Shown piece after piece: positions 1 through 6,118 of a DNA stretch of 6,118 nucleotides. The position numbers and the translations under genes are program-made. The notes under the pieces are model-generated. The model was not told the DNA's origin, searched no databases, and worked only from the letters and a program-made list of their open reading frames with translations. This stretch comes from Leptolyngbya sp. SIO4C5 (lineage in GTDB: Bacteria > Cyanobacteriota > Cyanobacteriia > Phormidesmidales > Phormidesmidaceae): positions 1 through 6,118 of the forward strand of contig JAAHIC010000295.1 in assembly GCA_010671965.1 (NCBI GenBank), in the 5' to 3' direction. Every line of letters starts with the position of its first letter. The first letter of the stretch is position 1.

Positions 1-89
1 CATATGGCTTCGATATGCCCAATACAGGGGCTATAGGTCGAAGTGGGCGTTGTTTCGCTGGCAAGAGCAGCAAGAGGGAGGTGAGGCAT
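1..89 (-). CDS. 5' part of an unidentified gene, cut by the left window edge
   Basis: An ATG at 89-87 opens a frame with no stop through 29 codons to the window edge. The peptide starts MPHLPLAALASETTPTST and ends GHIEAI. It begins 5 nt after the stop of the 923-residue membrane/HEAT gene and lies in a different frame. A purine-rich AGAGGTAGG, overlapping that stop, sits about 4 nt before the ATG and could serve as a ribosome binding site. The spacing suggests translational coupling in one minus-strand operon. The 29 residues hold no recognisable domain. Ending in a segment like IEAI after a polar N-terminus would suit a cyclic-nucleotide-binding (CAP_ED) protein, which is a guess. An open frame of 29 codons can also occur by chance, so the support is position and ribosome binding site rather than homology. 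Confidence 0.45.
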   Translation of the reverse strand, partial: MPHLPLAALASETTPTSTYSPCIGHIEAI

Positions 90-94
90 GATAC

Positions 95-2866
95 CTACCT
101 CTGCTGCTGCCGCGCTAGGTGAAAACAGCAGGCAAAGGCCCAGTCAGACAGGAAATGTCGCAGATCCATAAGATAGCGCAGGCGCTGACGGGCTAGCAGG
201 GGCTGGTATGACACTAGGCCGGAGAGGCTAAGCAGCTTCTCTTGATGCGAGCGGCGATCGAGCACGCTCAGAACCGCTCGCTTGCTGGGAATATCCAGGG
301 TGTTGTCTAAAATCTCTAAGCCTCTAGCCCGGCTGGCGGGTGAACCCTGCAGGCTGACCTGAGCGGCCTGAATGGTTCCTGACGGATAGAGAAAGCGCAT
401 AAGCATAAAGAGGCGCTCTTTGGAATCCACCAGCATGTCCTGCAGGGCATTGCGAAACAGTTCAGCTTCGCGGCCCCGCACCCTAGCTGAGGAAATATCG
501 ATCAGTGCAGCATAGATTTGTCCCATGAAAATCAGTTCCTGATTGAGCAAGCGCTCAATACCAGGTCGGCCTAGCCGATCTAAAACAACATCGATTCCCT
601 TAGATCGCTTTAATCCGGTTTCCTGCGAAAGCCTCAATAGAATCCGCAACAGGGCACGGCGAGCATTACCCCAGGTTGTCTCCAAACGAGAAACCAGGAT
701 ATCTAAGGCTTCCACTGTGCCAATCTTGCCGATGACCTGCCAGGCTTGGTGACGGAGAGTGTCAGACTGGTGATAGTCTTCTGCTAGGTGCTTGAGCAGA
801 GGCAGCGCCTCATTGCCCAGGCGCGCTAAAGCATTGACTGCGGCCTCCCGCGTAGACTTATAGGTCAATCCCTTTAGCAAAGACGGATAATATTCTTCTA
901 GGCGCGTGGCCGCGATCGCCTCCAGCAAAGCCCGTCGCACCCGCAAAGACTCATCCTGGAGCAGGCTGGGAATGTATAGCCGCAGCGCCTGCATATAGTC
1001 TGCTTCTCCCAAGGCCCGGCACCCCATAACTCGCTCCCGTTCGCGGGGATGAGTGAGCATTTGCCGCAGGGCGTTGGTCGCTTCGGCCTTTTGGCGGGGA
1101 TCGCCTCGGCGCAGCATCAGGGACGCCGCTGTGCCGCGCACGACCGGATCAATTTCGGGTTTAAGGTAGCGTTTGAGGGCGTTAATATCCGGATCGGCTT
1201 CCGTAATCCAGATGTAGCGCAGCGCTAAGGCTAGGATCTCCGGTCGCTGGGTCGTTTCAGTCAGTAGGCGCACGGGGGGCAAACAGTCGAGGCTGGGATA
1301 CTCTAGCATTGCCTCTAAGCTCTGCTTTTGCAGGCTGGCGGAAAGGTCTGGTAGCAGAGGGGCCAGCACCTCGCTGACGCCGCTGGGATCGATATAGCTC
1401 AGCAGTTCAATGCAGGAGCGCTTGTCGGCTTCGCGGCCAGGCTGCTCTAGCTGATCAATAAAGGCGCGTTTCAGCACCCGCAGGTTGGCATCTGAAAAGC
1501 TCAGCAGTCCCCGCTCCGCGCTCAGTACTAGCAGGTTTAAGTAGCGCGATCGCAACAGAAAGATAGCGCCTAGCCAGATCCCGGCCGCAATCAGCACCTC
1601 CAGCAAAAAGACTCGGCTTTGAAATGCAAGGCTTTCATAGCCCAAGGCACGGCAAACCGCGATTGTCAGCAAGATGCACAGCCCTGTCCCCCCCATAGAG
1701 AGGGGTTCCGCAATGCCGCCAATGAATGATTGCAGTCGGCCCCGGCTGCTGTCTGGAATTGGCTGAAACAGGATGGGGCGGGTGCTAGCGACTAGGGTAT
1801 AGCGCAGCCACTCATCCATGAACTTGAGCAGTACCAGCCCCACCAGCAAGCTAGAGGCTCCTAGCAGCGTCGGCCAGCTCAAAATCAGCGAGAGGCTCCC
1901 CAGCGCTAAAATCACCAGCGGCAGCAGCATCGTAACGGCGAAAACCCCGACTCGCTCTATTAAACGGCTAGAGGTAAACCACTGGGTCAGCAGTTCCATC
2001 AGGCCCAGCACACCGCTAAAGATGCCCAAGAAAGTGGCGATCGCCTGGGCGTCCAAAGCCGCATCTAGCTGCAGCAAGTACTGAAACTCGACTAAATACA
2101 TCACCCCCTGCGCCAGAGCAAAAAAGCTAAACAGCAAAATGACATACTGGCGGGTTGACCCTTTGAGGCGGCGGGCGGCATGGTTGGAGCTGCTATCTTC
2201 GGTGCGCCGAAGGGAATCGGGAAAGGCGTGTTCGTAGCGATTGCTGATGTAAAACAAAATGCCGCCGCCGATTAGCATGGTGAGACAGGCTAAAACAATG
2301 ACATTTTGCAGTCCCAACAGCTGCAGCAGCAGATAGATAGAAAATCCGCTCAGCACATCCGCCACCAGATTGCCGCTGCTGATAATTGGATAGGAGCGCT
2401 TGATCTCGCGGATATTGAATAGCTGATTGGCTATCACCGCCACGTTGAGATCGTTGAGGCCATAAATAGCTTCTACCCAGAGCCGCATCACAAAAACGGT
2501 AATGGCCGCTAAGGCGGGTAGGGACATTCCTAGCCAAAACAGCGGCAGCGGCAGCGCCATCAGCGCAGCAATCAGGACTACCACCCAGCGCAGCGGCAAG
2601 AGGCGCTGCAGCCAAGAGTAAACAAAACTAAGACCAAAACCGACACCAGCGCTAAAAATGTAGATCCAGGGCAGAGACTGAGCCCCGTATGCTCCCAGGA
2701 ACAGCGCCGCCGAGCTAACTTCTAGCCACAAAATACCCATTGAGGTCGCCGTATAGAAGGCGAACATTAGCAGGGTGCGCCGTCCCTCCCCGGAACGCAG
2801 ATTAAAAACCTGCAGCAGTTTTTGCTTGGAAATCAGTTGCGGGGTGGAAAAGCGTGTTGCAGTCAT
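95..2866 (-). CDS. Npt/NTT-like (MFS-fold) membrane protein with C-terminal HEAT repeats
   Basis: A 923-residue two-part protein. Residues about 30-440 form a polytopic membrane domain of roughly twelve hydrophobic segments. A charged cytoplasmic-looking linker at about 208-240 splits it into two halves. The pattern resembles the bacterial Npt1/Npt2 and plastid ATP/ADP-translocase relatives of the MFS, for example NIREIKRSYPIISSGN near 151-166 and FQPIPDSSRGRLQSFIGG near 367-384. From about 450 the chain is soluble and alpha-helical, with HEAT-like repeats clearest at about 570-750 (such as ESLRVRRALLEAIA and STREAAVNALARLG). Residues 750-923 are helical without a motif I can name. True NTT carriers exchange ATP and ADP. 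Whether this protein carries nucleotides is unknown, and the HEAT part suggests a scaffold or sensor role. The ATG at 2866 places a basic N-terminus before the first helix; no strong Shine-Dalgarno is visible. A short frame follows 5 nt downstream. Family placement is fairly sure; function is not. Confidence 0.88.
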   Translation of the reverse strand: MTATRFSTPQLISKQKLLQVFNLRSGEGRRTLLMFAFYTATSMGILWLEVSSAALFLGAYGAQSLPWIYIFSAGVGFGLSFVYSWLQRLLPLRWVVVLIAALMALPLPLFWLGMSLPALAAITVFVMRLWVEAIYGLNDLNVAVIANQLFNIREIKRSYPIISSGNLVADVLSGFSIYLLLQLLGLQNVIVLACLTMLIGGGILFYISNRYEHAFPDSLRRTEDSSSNHAARRLKGSTRQYVILLFSFFALAQGVMYLVEFQYLLQLDAALDAQAIATFLGIFSGVLGLMELLTQWFTSSRLIERVGVFAVTMLLPLVILALGSLSLILSWPTLLGASSLLVGLVLLKFMDEWLRYTLVASTRPILFQPIPDSSRGRLQSFIGGIAEPLSMGGTGLCILLTIAVCRALGYESLAFQSRVFLLEVLIAAGIWLGAIFLLRSRYLNLLVLSAERGLLSFSDANLRVLKRAFIDQLEQPGREADKRSCIELLSYIDPSGVSEVLAPLLPDLSASLQKQSLEAMLEYPSLDCLPPVRLLTETTQRPEILALALRYIWITEADPDINALKRYLKPEIDPVVRGTAASLMLRRGDPRQKAEATNALRQMLTHPRERERVMGCRALGEADYMQALRLYIPSLLQDESLRVRRALLEAIAATRLEEYYPSLLKGLTYKSTREAAVNALARLGNEALPLLKHLAEDYHQSDTLRHQAWQVIGKIGTVEALDILVSRLETTWGNARRALLRILLRLSQETGLKRSKGIDVVLDRLGRPGIERLLNQELIFMGQIYAALIDISSARVRGREAELFRNALQDMLVDSKERLFMLMRFLYPSGTIQAAQVSLQGSPASRARGLEILDNTLDIPSKRAVLSVLDRRSHQEKLLSLSGLVSYQPLLARQRLRYLMDLRHFLSDWAFACCFHLARQQQR

Positions 2867-2963
2867 GGGGCAGAGGGCTGTGATTAGCGGGTAGGCTCTA
2901 GCGTGGAAAACTTGGGGGGCGATCGCCGCTGTAACTATGGGGCGTCAGACAATCGCTCAGGAG

Positions 2964-2992
2964 TTAACAAGATGACTTCAGCGAGCTAAAAT
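2964..2992 (+). promoter_or_regulatory. Predicted sigma70-type promoter of ilvN
   Basis: The -35 box TTAACA (2964-2969) and -10 box TAAAAT (2987-2992) each match the consensus at five of six positions, and the spacer is exactly 17 bp. Transcription would start near 2999-3000, leaving a leader of about 82 nt before the ilvN ATG at 3082. That leader contains the 3008-3038 hairpin. This is pattern matching only, though it is the best promoter-like pair in the region. Confidence 0.55.
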
Positions 2993-3007
2993 CGAGAATC
3001 TAACTAT

Positions 3008-3038
3008 TTTTTGGCTAGCCGCTACGGGCAGCCAAAAA
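3008..3038 (+). promoter_or_regulatory. Inverted repeat / hairpin in the predicted ilvN leader
   Basis: TTTTTGGCT (3008-3016) is perfectly complementary to AGCCAAAAA (3030-3038). The 13 nt between them can extend the stem with CCG-CTA-CGG (3019-3027). It starts about 9 nt after the predicted transcription start and ends about 43 nt before the ATG. Neither strand has a T-run directly after the stem, so it is not a standard intrinsic terminator. It could be an RNA leader structure or a protein operator. A nested palindrome GGCTAGCC (3013-3020) offers an alternative fold. Confidence 0.4.
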
Positions 3039-3081
3039 GATCAGGTTTTTATCATACTGCCCATCTCACAACTGCTTAGCC

Positions 3082-3609
3082 ATGAAGCATACTCTCTCCG
3101 TTCTGGTTGAAGATGAAGCGGGTGTTCTCAGCCGCATCGCCGGGCTGTTCGCCCGTCGCGGCTTTAATATTGAAAGTCTCGCAGTCGGCCCGGCTGAGCA
3201 GGTGGGCATCTCGCGGATCACGATGGTGGTGCCGGGAGACGATCGGGCGATCGAGCAGCTTACCAAACAGCTCTACAAGCTGATCAACGTTCTCAAAGTG
3301 CAGGACGTTACCGAGGTACCCTGCGTGGAGCGAGAACTCATGCTGCTGAAGGTCAACGCCACGGGCACTACCCGCTCCGAAGTGGTAGGTCTAGCCCAAA
3401 TTTTCAGAGCGCGGGTAGTGGATGTCTCTGAAGATTCTTTGACCCTGGAGGTGGTGGGGGATCCGGGGAAGCTGGTGGCGATTGTTCAGGTGCTGACCCG
3501 CTTCGGCATACGGGAAATTGCCCGCACTGGAAAAATTGCCCTCACCCGCGAATCCGGCGTCAATACAGAGTATCTCAAGTCGCTGGAGAGCAAACTGGGC
3601 ACCGCTTAA
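3082..3609 (+). CDS. ilvN: Acetolactate synthase small (regulatory) subunit
   Basis: A 175-residue protein of the IlvN/IlvH family; the longer two-domain form is often named ilvH in other bacteria. It binds the catalytic subunit IlvB/IlvG. The holoenzyme (EC 2.2.1.6) makes acetolactate or acetohydroxybutyrate, the first committed step to valine, leucine and isoleucine. The small subunit raises activity and carries valine feedback inhibition. The N-terminal ACT domain spans about residues 2-76 and shows the family signatures [26 protein letters not shown] and GISRITMVV. The C-terminal domain spans about 84-158, with [11 protein letters not shown] near its end. Full length is normal for the family. 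The ATG at 3082 starts directly at the conserved [11 protein letters not shown]; no Shine-Dalgarno is visible. The catalytic-subunit gene is not adjacent, so the gene appears monocistronic behind its own promoter. Confidence 0.96.
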   Translation: MKHTLSVLVEDEAGVLSRIAGLFARRGFNIESLAVGPAEQVGISRITMVVPGDDRAIEQLTKQLYKLINVLKVQDVTEVPCVERELMLLKVNATGTTRSEVVGLAQIFRARVVDVSEDSLTLEVVGDPGKLVAIVQVLTRFGIREIARTGKIALTRESGVNTEYLKSLESKLGTA

Positions 3610-3630
3610 AAATGCGCTGTCTCAACGCAT
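3608..3630 (-). terminator. Probable intrinsic terminator for the minus-strand methyltransferase gene
   Basis: Read on the minus strand, ATGCG (3630-3626) pairs with CGCAT (3616-3612). Two further pairs (one G-U, one U-A) close a GAGAC loop, giving a 7-bp stem. The stem runs into a tract of five T (complement of 3612-3608), the first of which also forms the last stem pair. This is the normal order for a rho-independent terminator of leftward transcription. It lies about 130 nt beyond the methyltransferase stop and touches the last bases of ilvN. The stem is short, so confidence is moderate. Confidence 0.42.
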
Positions 3631-3643
3631 GAAGAAGCTTTAA

Positions 3644-3680
3644 GGAACAGATTTATCGGGGTGAGCAGGCAATTTGTTCC
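3644..3680. repeat. Imperfect inverted repeat in the convergent intergenic gap
   Basis: GGAACAGATT (3644-3653) pairs with AATTTGTTCC (3671-3680) over 10 positions, nine Watson-Crick and one G-U as plus-strand RNA, around a 17-nt loop. A run of seven C (3679-3685) overlaps its right end. Neither side has a proper T-tract, so a terminator role for ilvN is possible but not supported by the usual signal. The large loop weakens the case. Confidence 0.35.
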
Positions 3681-3761
3681 CCCCCAAACTAGGTGATTTG
3701 AAGCCAACGGCGGCGAGGGTTCTAGTAGCGGGACGGAGCTAAGCGTTCTTGCCAAATCTGA

Positions 3762-4625
3762 TTACTTGGTGGCGCAGAGCAGACCGTAGCGCAGTAGCCC
3801 TTTTTTATAGCCCTGACTCATGAGTCCTAGCGCAAAGGCTCCTTGAATAGCGGGCCAGCCAGCCTGAACTAGGCCGCTAACTGCCTCTAAGTTCAGAGCC
3901 GAAAACATCACTTCATCCCAGAAAGGAGCTACCGCAGTTGACCAGTCGGCAGTAGTAATATTCTGAAAGCCAATATCCTGGGCGATCGCCTCATACTCTG
4001 GCAGCGAGATCACGTAGGGTAGATGATAGACCTGGTAAATATCTTCTAGGTGCTTTTGCTCATCCACGGTCAGAGCGCCCGCCAGGGAGTCTGTGGGACG
4101 GTGGCACCAGGTCGCCAGCAAAAATTTGCCTCCCGGCTGCAGGAGCTGAAAGCACTCTTGCAAAAACTGGCGTTTATCAGGCATGTGCTCGCCGCTTTCC
4201 ATCGACCAGATAAAGTCAAACTGATTATCTTCAAAAGGCGTATTGAGGGCATCAGCCACCTGAAAAGAGGCGCTAGGAGCTGAACCGGCAGCCTCTAAGC
4301 CAGCCGCGATCGCTCGCTGAGTCCCCCGCTCGGCCTGGATTGGACTTAGGGTAATACCCATTGCCTTAGCATTAAACTTTTCTGCCAGATAGAGGGTGCT
4401 GCCACCAATGCCGCAGCCCACGTCGAGAATATGGCTGGCCTGAGAGATTTCTCCCCAGTCTAAAAGTCGCTCAATTAGCTCAATTTGAGCCTGCCGCCGC
4501 TCCTTGCGGTGGGTGCCTGTTGTGCCATAGTAGCCATGATGCATATGCTCTCCCCAGACCTGCTCCCAGAGAGCAGAGGAGGTGTCATAAAACTGCTGAA
4601 TCTGTTGGTGAAGGCTAGAAGTCAT
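3762..4625 (-). CDS. vte4: Gamma-tocopherol C-methyltransferase
   Basis: A 287-residue class I SAM-dependent methyltransferase, closely resembling the cyanobacterial and plant gamma-tocopherol methyltransferase (EC 2.1.1.95; Synechocystis slr0089, plant VTE4) as I remember those proteins. It would methylate gamma- to alpha-tocopherol (and delta- to beta-), the last step of vitamin E synthesis, at the membrane. The N-terminal segment LWEQVWGEHMHHGYYG (19-34) is diagnostic of this family. The SAM-binding motif I is ILDVGCGIGG (66-75). Further motifs are IWSMESGEHMPD (139-150), the post-motif LLQPGGKFLLATWCHRP (161-177) and the C-terminal TADWSTAVAPFWDEV (225-239). The start leaves no long N-terminal hydrophobic extension, unlike the remembered slr0089, so membrane association would be peripheral. 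The ATG at 4625 is the natural start; no clear Shine-Dalgarno. The gene is alone, convergent with ilvN and divergent from ktrB. The related MPBQ methyltransferase is less likely from these motifs. Confidence 0.92.
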   Translation of the reverse strand: MTSSLHQQIQQFYDTSSALWEQVWGEHMHHGYYGTTGTHRKERRQAQIELIERLLDWGEISQASHILDVGCGIGGSTLYLAEKFNAKAMGITLSPIQAERGTQRAIAAGLEAAGSAPSASFQVADALNTPFEDNQFDFIWSMESGEHMPDKRQFLQECFQLLQPGGKFLLATWCHRPTDSLAGALTVDEQKHLEDIYQVYHLPYVISLPEYEAIAQDIGFQNITTADWSTAVAPFWDEVMFSALNLEAVSGLVQAGWPAIQGAFALGLMSQGYKKGLLRYGLLCATK

Positions 4626-4661
4626 GGCGTTGGGATGAGATGTTGGCGAAATTGACAGAAA

Positions 4662-4724
4662 TCTAGTCGGTGATATCGAAATCCATGAAAAGATGGGTGT
4701 CTAGTCGTATAAACGCAACGACTA
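4662..4724. promoter_or_regulatory. Repeated TAGTCG motif: possible operator between the methyltransferase gene and ktrB
   Basis: TCTAGTCG occurs at 4662-4669 and again at 4700-4707. The second copy forms a perfect 7-bp inverted repeat with a third: TAGTCGT (4702-4708) and ACGACTA (4718-4724), separated by 9 bp. The right arm overlaps the first two bases of the predicted ktrB -10 box. A dimeric regulator bound here would cover the promoter core. No known regulator consensus is recognised. Confidence 0.35.
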
Positions 4725-4728
4725 TAAT
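4723..4728 (+). promoter_or_regulatory. -10 box of the predicted ktrB promoter
   Basis: A perfect TATAAT lies 29 bp before the ktrB ATG. No good -35 hexamer stands at 16-18 bp upstream; the best is TGTCTA at 4698-4703, at 19 bp. The start of transcription would be near 4735, giving a leader of about 23 nt. The missing -35 may mean that an activator is needed or that a group 2 sigma factor is used, which is inference. Confidence 0.5.
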
Positions 4729-4757
4729 TTTTATCTTCCTTTCTTACGCTCACCGAG

Positions 4758-6092
4758 ATGACCGTCTCTAGAACGATTTGTTCAGGCTTTCTGGCTCTAA
4801 TTGTCGTTGGTACTTTACTCTTGCTGCTGCCATTTTCAACCAGCAGCGGCGAGTGGAACAGTCCGCTAGTCGCTTTTTTTACCGCAACGTCGGCAGTGTG
4901 CGTGACGGGTTTAATTGTAGTGGATACAGGTAGCTACTTTTCCCCCATAGGGCAGGCAATTGTGCTGCTGCTGATTCAGGTGGGCGGTTTGGGGTACATG
5001 ACAGCAACAACTTTCTTACTGCTGCTGTTAGGGCGGCGTTTAGGTCTGCGCGATCGCCTCGCGATTCAGCAGTCTATGGATAAAACAGAGCTCTCTGGAG
5101 CCAAATCGCTGATTGTCTCAATTATCTCGATGACCCTGATCTTTGAAATTTCTGGGGCTTTGCTGCTCATGCCCCGGTTTATAGACGACTTTGATCAGGG
5201 CTTTGGACTTTGGCTAGCCGTTTTTCACAGCGTCAGCGCTTTTAACAATGCCGGATTTAGCCTGTTTTCTGACAGTCTTGTCGGCTATGCTCAGTCCCCC
5301 ATGGTCAACACCGTCGTGACGCTGTTGGTCATCCTGGGTGGCATCGGCTATCGGGTGATTATGGAAGCCTTTATGTGGCTGCGCGATCGCTGTGAGGGTT
5401 GTCAGGAGCGGGGCGTTTTTTCGCTACAGTTCAAAATTGTCACCAGCACCACCGTAACGCTGCTGATTGTGGGAACGGTAGCCCTGTTTTTCACTGAGTT
5501 TGATAACCCAGAGACTCTGAGGGCCTTAGGACTCGGGGAAAAGCTGACAGCGGCGTGGTTTCAGTCAGTGGTAACGCGCACGGCTGGCTTCAACAGCGTC
5601 GATATTGGCGCTATGGAAAATGTATCACTGTTCATTATCATCGCCCTGATGTTTATCGGCGCCAGTCCTGGCAGCACCGGCGGCGGCATTAAGACGACAA
5701 CGGCACGAATTTTGTTTGTCTGTACCCGCACTGTGCTGCAGGGTAAAGAAGAAGTCACCTGCTACCAGCGGGAAATTCCCCCTTCGCGGGTATTAAAGGC
5801 GATCAGCGTTGTGGTTGGCTCCGCCTTCACCGTTATTTCCGTCACGACTCTCATTGCCCTCACTGATCCCAGTTTTTCTTTCATTGATATTTTGTTTGAA
5901 GCCGTTTCCGCCTTTGCCACAGTGGGGCTTTCTACCGGCATTACAGCGGATCTGTCCGCCGCCGCTAAGCTGGTTATCATCGTCACGATGTATGTAGGGC
6001 GCGTCGGTGTCTTACTGGCGATGGCAGCTCTGCTGGGCGATCCCAGCCCTTCTTCCATTCACTATCCGGAAGAGGATTTGCTCGTAGGCTAG
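4758..6092 (+). CDS. ktrB: KtrB/TrkH-family potassium uptake channel subunit (NtpJ type)
   Basis: A 444-residue integral membrane protein of the Trk/Ktr/HKT superfamily, built from four fused M1-P-M2 units. The four pore loops are visible, each with its selectivity-filter glycine: TATSAVCVTG (42-51), SVSAFNNAG (158-166), SVVTRTAG (270-277) and AVSAFATVG (382-390). The stretch GASPGSTGGGIKTTT (301-315), in the third M2 region, matches the flexible gating segment of the family. The C-terminus HYPEEDLLVG is the usual ending of cyanobacterial members, so the protein is complete. It forms the K+ (often Na+-dependent) channel in the plasma membrane and needs a KtrA/TrkA RCK subunit for gating. Such a gene often lies nearby, but the sequence ends here. 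The ATG at 4758 begins directly before the first helix; GAG just upstream is at most a weak ribosome binding site. KtrB is preferred over TrkH because of the short length. Confidence 0.92.
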   Translation: MTVSRTICSGFLALIVVGTLLLLLPFSTSSGEWNSPLVAFFTATSAVCVTGLIVVDTGSYFSPIGQAIVLLLIQVGGLGYMTATTFLLLLLGRRLGLRDRLAIQQSMDKTELSGAKSLIVSIISMTLIFEISGALLLMPRFIDDFDQGFGLWLAVFHSVSAFNNAGFSLFSDSLVGYAQSPMVNTVVTLLVILGGIGYRVIMEAFMWLRDRCEGCQERGVFSLQFKIVTSTTVTLLIVGTVALFFTEFDNPETLRALGLGEKLTAAWFQSVVTRTAGFNSVDIGAMENVSLFIIIALMFIGASPGSTGGGIKTTTARILFVCTRTVLQGKEEVTCYQREIPPSRVLKAISVVVGSAFTVISVTTLIALTDPSFSFIDILFEAVSAFATVGLSTGITADLSAAAKLVIIVTMYVGRVGVLLAMAALLGDPSPSSIHYPEEDLLVG

Positions 6093-6118
6093 AGATCGGA
6101 AGAGCGTCGAAGACTACC
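6093..6118. other. Probable Illumina adapter remnant at the contig end
   Basis: AGATCGGAAGAGCGTCG (6093-6109) is identical to the first 17 bases of the reverse-complemented TruSeq universal adapter. It lies at the extreme right end, immediately after the ktrB stop codon. The last nine bases (AAGACTACC) do not continue the adapter, which would read TGTAGGGAA, and may be read error or chimeric assembly. These 26 bases should not be treated as genomic sequence. The TAG stop at 6090-6092 lies before the adapter match and is probably real. Confidence 0.85.

Larger units (their letters stand above)
912..5390. repeat. Eight dispersed HIP1 octamers (GCGATCGC)
   Basis: Copies begin at 912, 1546, 2037, 2919, 3982, 4306, 5050 and 5383. 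Seven lie inside genes and one (2919-2926) lies in the divergent spacer before ilvN. The density, about one per 765 bp, is characteristic of many cyanobacterial genomes and serves here as a taxonomic marker. The span given runs from the first copy to the last; the octamers are separate sites, not one block. Confidence 0.95.

Noticed and set aside
2193..2615. A 140-codon minus-strand open frame rich in alanine.
   Set aside because: It lies wholly inside the membrane/HEAT gene in another frame. Its composition is what a shifted reading of hydrophobic codons gives, and the main frame has clear family features.
2959..2989. AGGAG followed by a short ATG frame (MTSAS, stop) before ilvN, resembling a leader peptide.
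   Set aside because: It has no Leu, Val or Ile codons, is only five codons long and overlaps the much better -35/-10 pair, so transcription from that promoter would not include its start.
3008..3038. The TTTTTGGCT...AGCCAAAAA hairpin as a bidirectional terminator.
   Set aside because: In both directions the T-run precedes the stem and the A-run follows it, the reverse of an intrinsic terminator.
3066..3266. A 66-codon minus-strand frame antisense to the start of ilvN.
   Set aside because: It overlaps the conserved ACT-domain coding sequence, is rich in Ser, Arg and Thr as antisense frames often are, and has no recognisable motif.
4626..4757. A promoter for the minus-strand methyltransferase gene.
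   Set aside because: Several TA-rich hexamers are present, but none pairs with a -35 box at 16-18 bp, so I could not place one.
5762..6058. Long open frames on both strands overlapping the 3' part of ktrB.
   Set aside because: They are shadows of the ktrB frame, which shows all four pore loops and the conserved C-terminus. No independent start signal or known domain was seen in them.

Overview
The window looks like a fragment of a cyanobacterial chromosome. Eight copies of the octamer GCGATCGC (HIP1, the signature repeat of many cyanobacteria) lie in about 6.1 kb, where chance would give far fewer than one. Two gene products also point this way: a gamma-tocopherol methyltransferase, an enzyme of oxygenic phototrophs, and a KtrB/NtpJ-type potassium channel subunit. 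Base composition is moderate, slightly over half G+C by eye. The gene starts lack strong Shine-Dalgarno sequences, which is also usual for the group. I cannot name a genus.

Layout, left to right. (1) Bases 1-89, minus strand: the first 29 codons of an unidentified gene that runs off the left edge. (2) 95-2866, minus: a 923-residue protein fusing an Npt/NTT-like (MFS-fold) membrane domain to a long HEAT-repeat region. (3) 2867-3081: a divergent intergenic region with a good sigma70-type promoter facing right and a hairpin in the predicted leader. (4) 3082-3609, plus: acetolactate synthase small subunit (ilvN/ilvH). (5) 3610-3761: a convergent gap with a probable minus-strand terminator and a second inverted repeat. 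(6) 3762-4625, minus: gamma-tocopherol methyltransferase. (7) 4626-4757: a divergent promoter region with a perfect TATAAT and an inverted repeat. (8) 4758-6092, plus: a ktrB/trkH-family K+ transport subunit. (9) 6093-6118: the last bases begin with 17 nt identical to an Illumina TruSeq adapter, so they are probably not genomic. No gene-free stretch exceeds about 215 bases.

The genes do not form one pathway. They cover branched-chain amino acid control, vitamin E synthesis, K+ uptake, and a poorly characterised membrane protein with its downstream partner. The last two probably form a transcription unit on the minus strand, with a 5-nt gap and a possible ribosome binding site. The others appear to be single genes in alternating orientation. 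I saw no mobile element, CRISPR array, tRNA or rRNA. Nothing here amounts to a clear new system. The least explained items are the membrane-HEAT fusion with its cut-off neighbour, the ilvN leader hairpin, and the repeated TAGTCG motif at the ktrB promoter.
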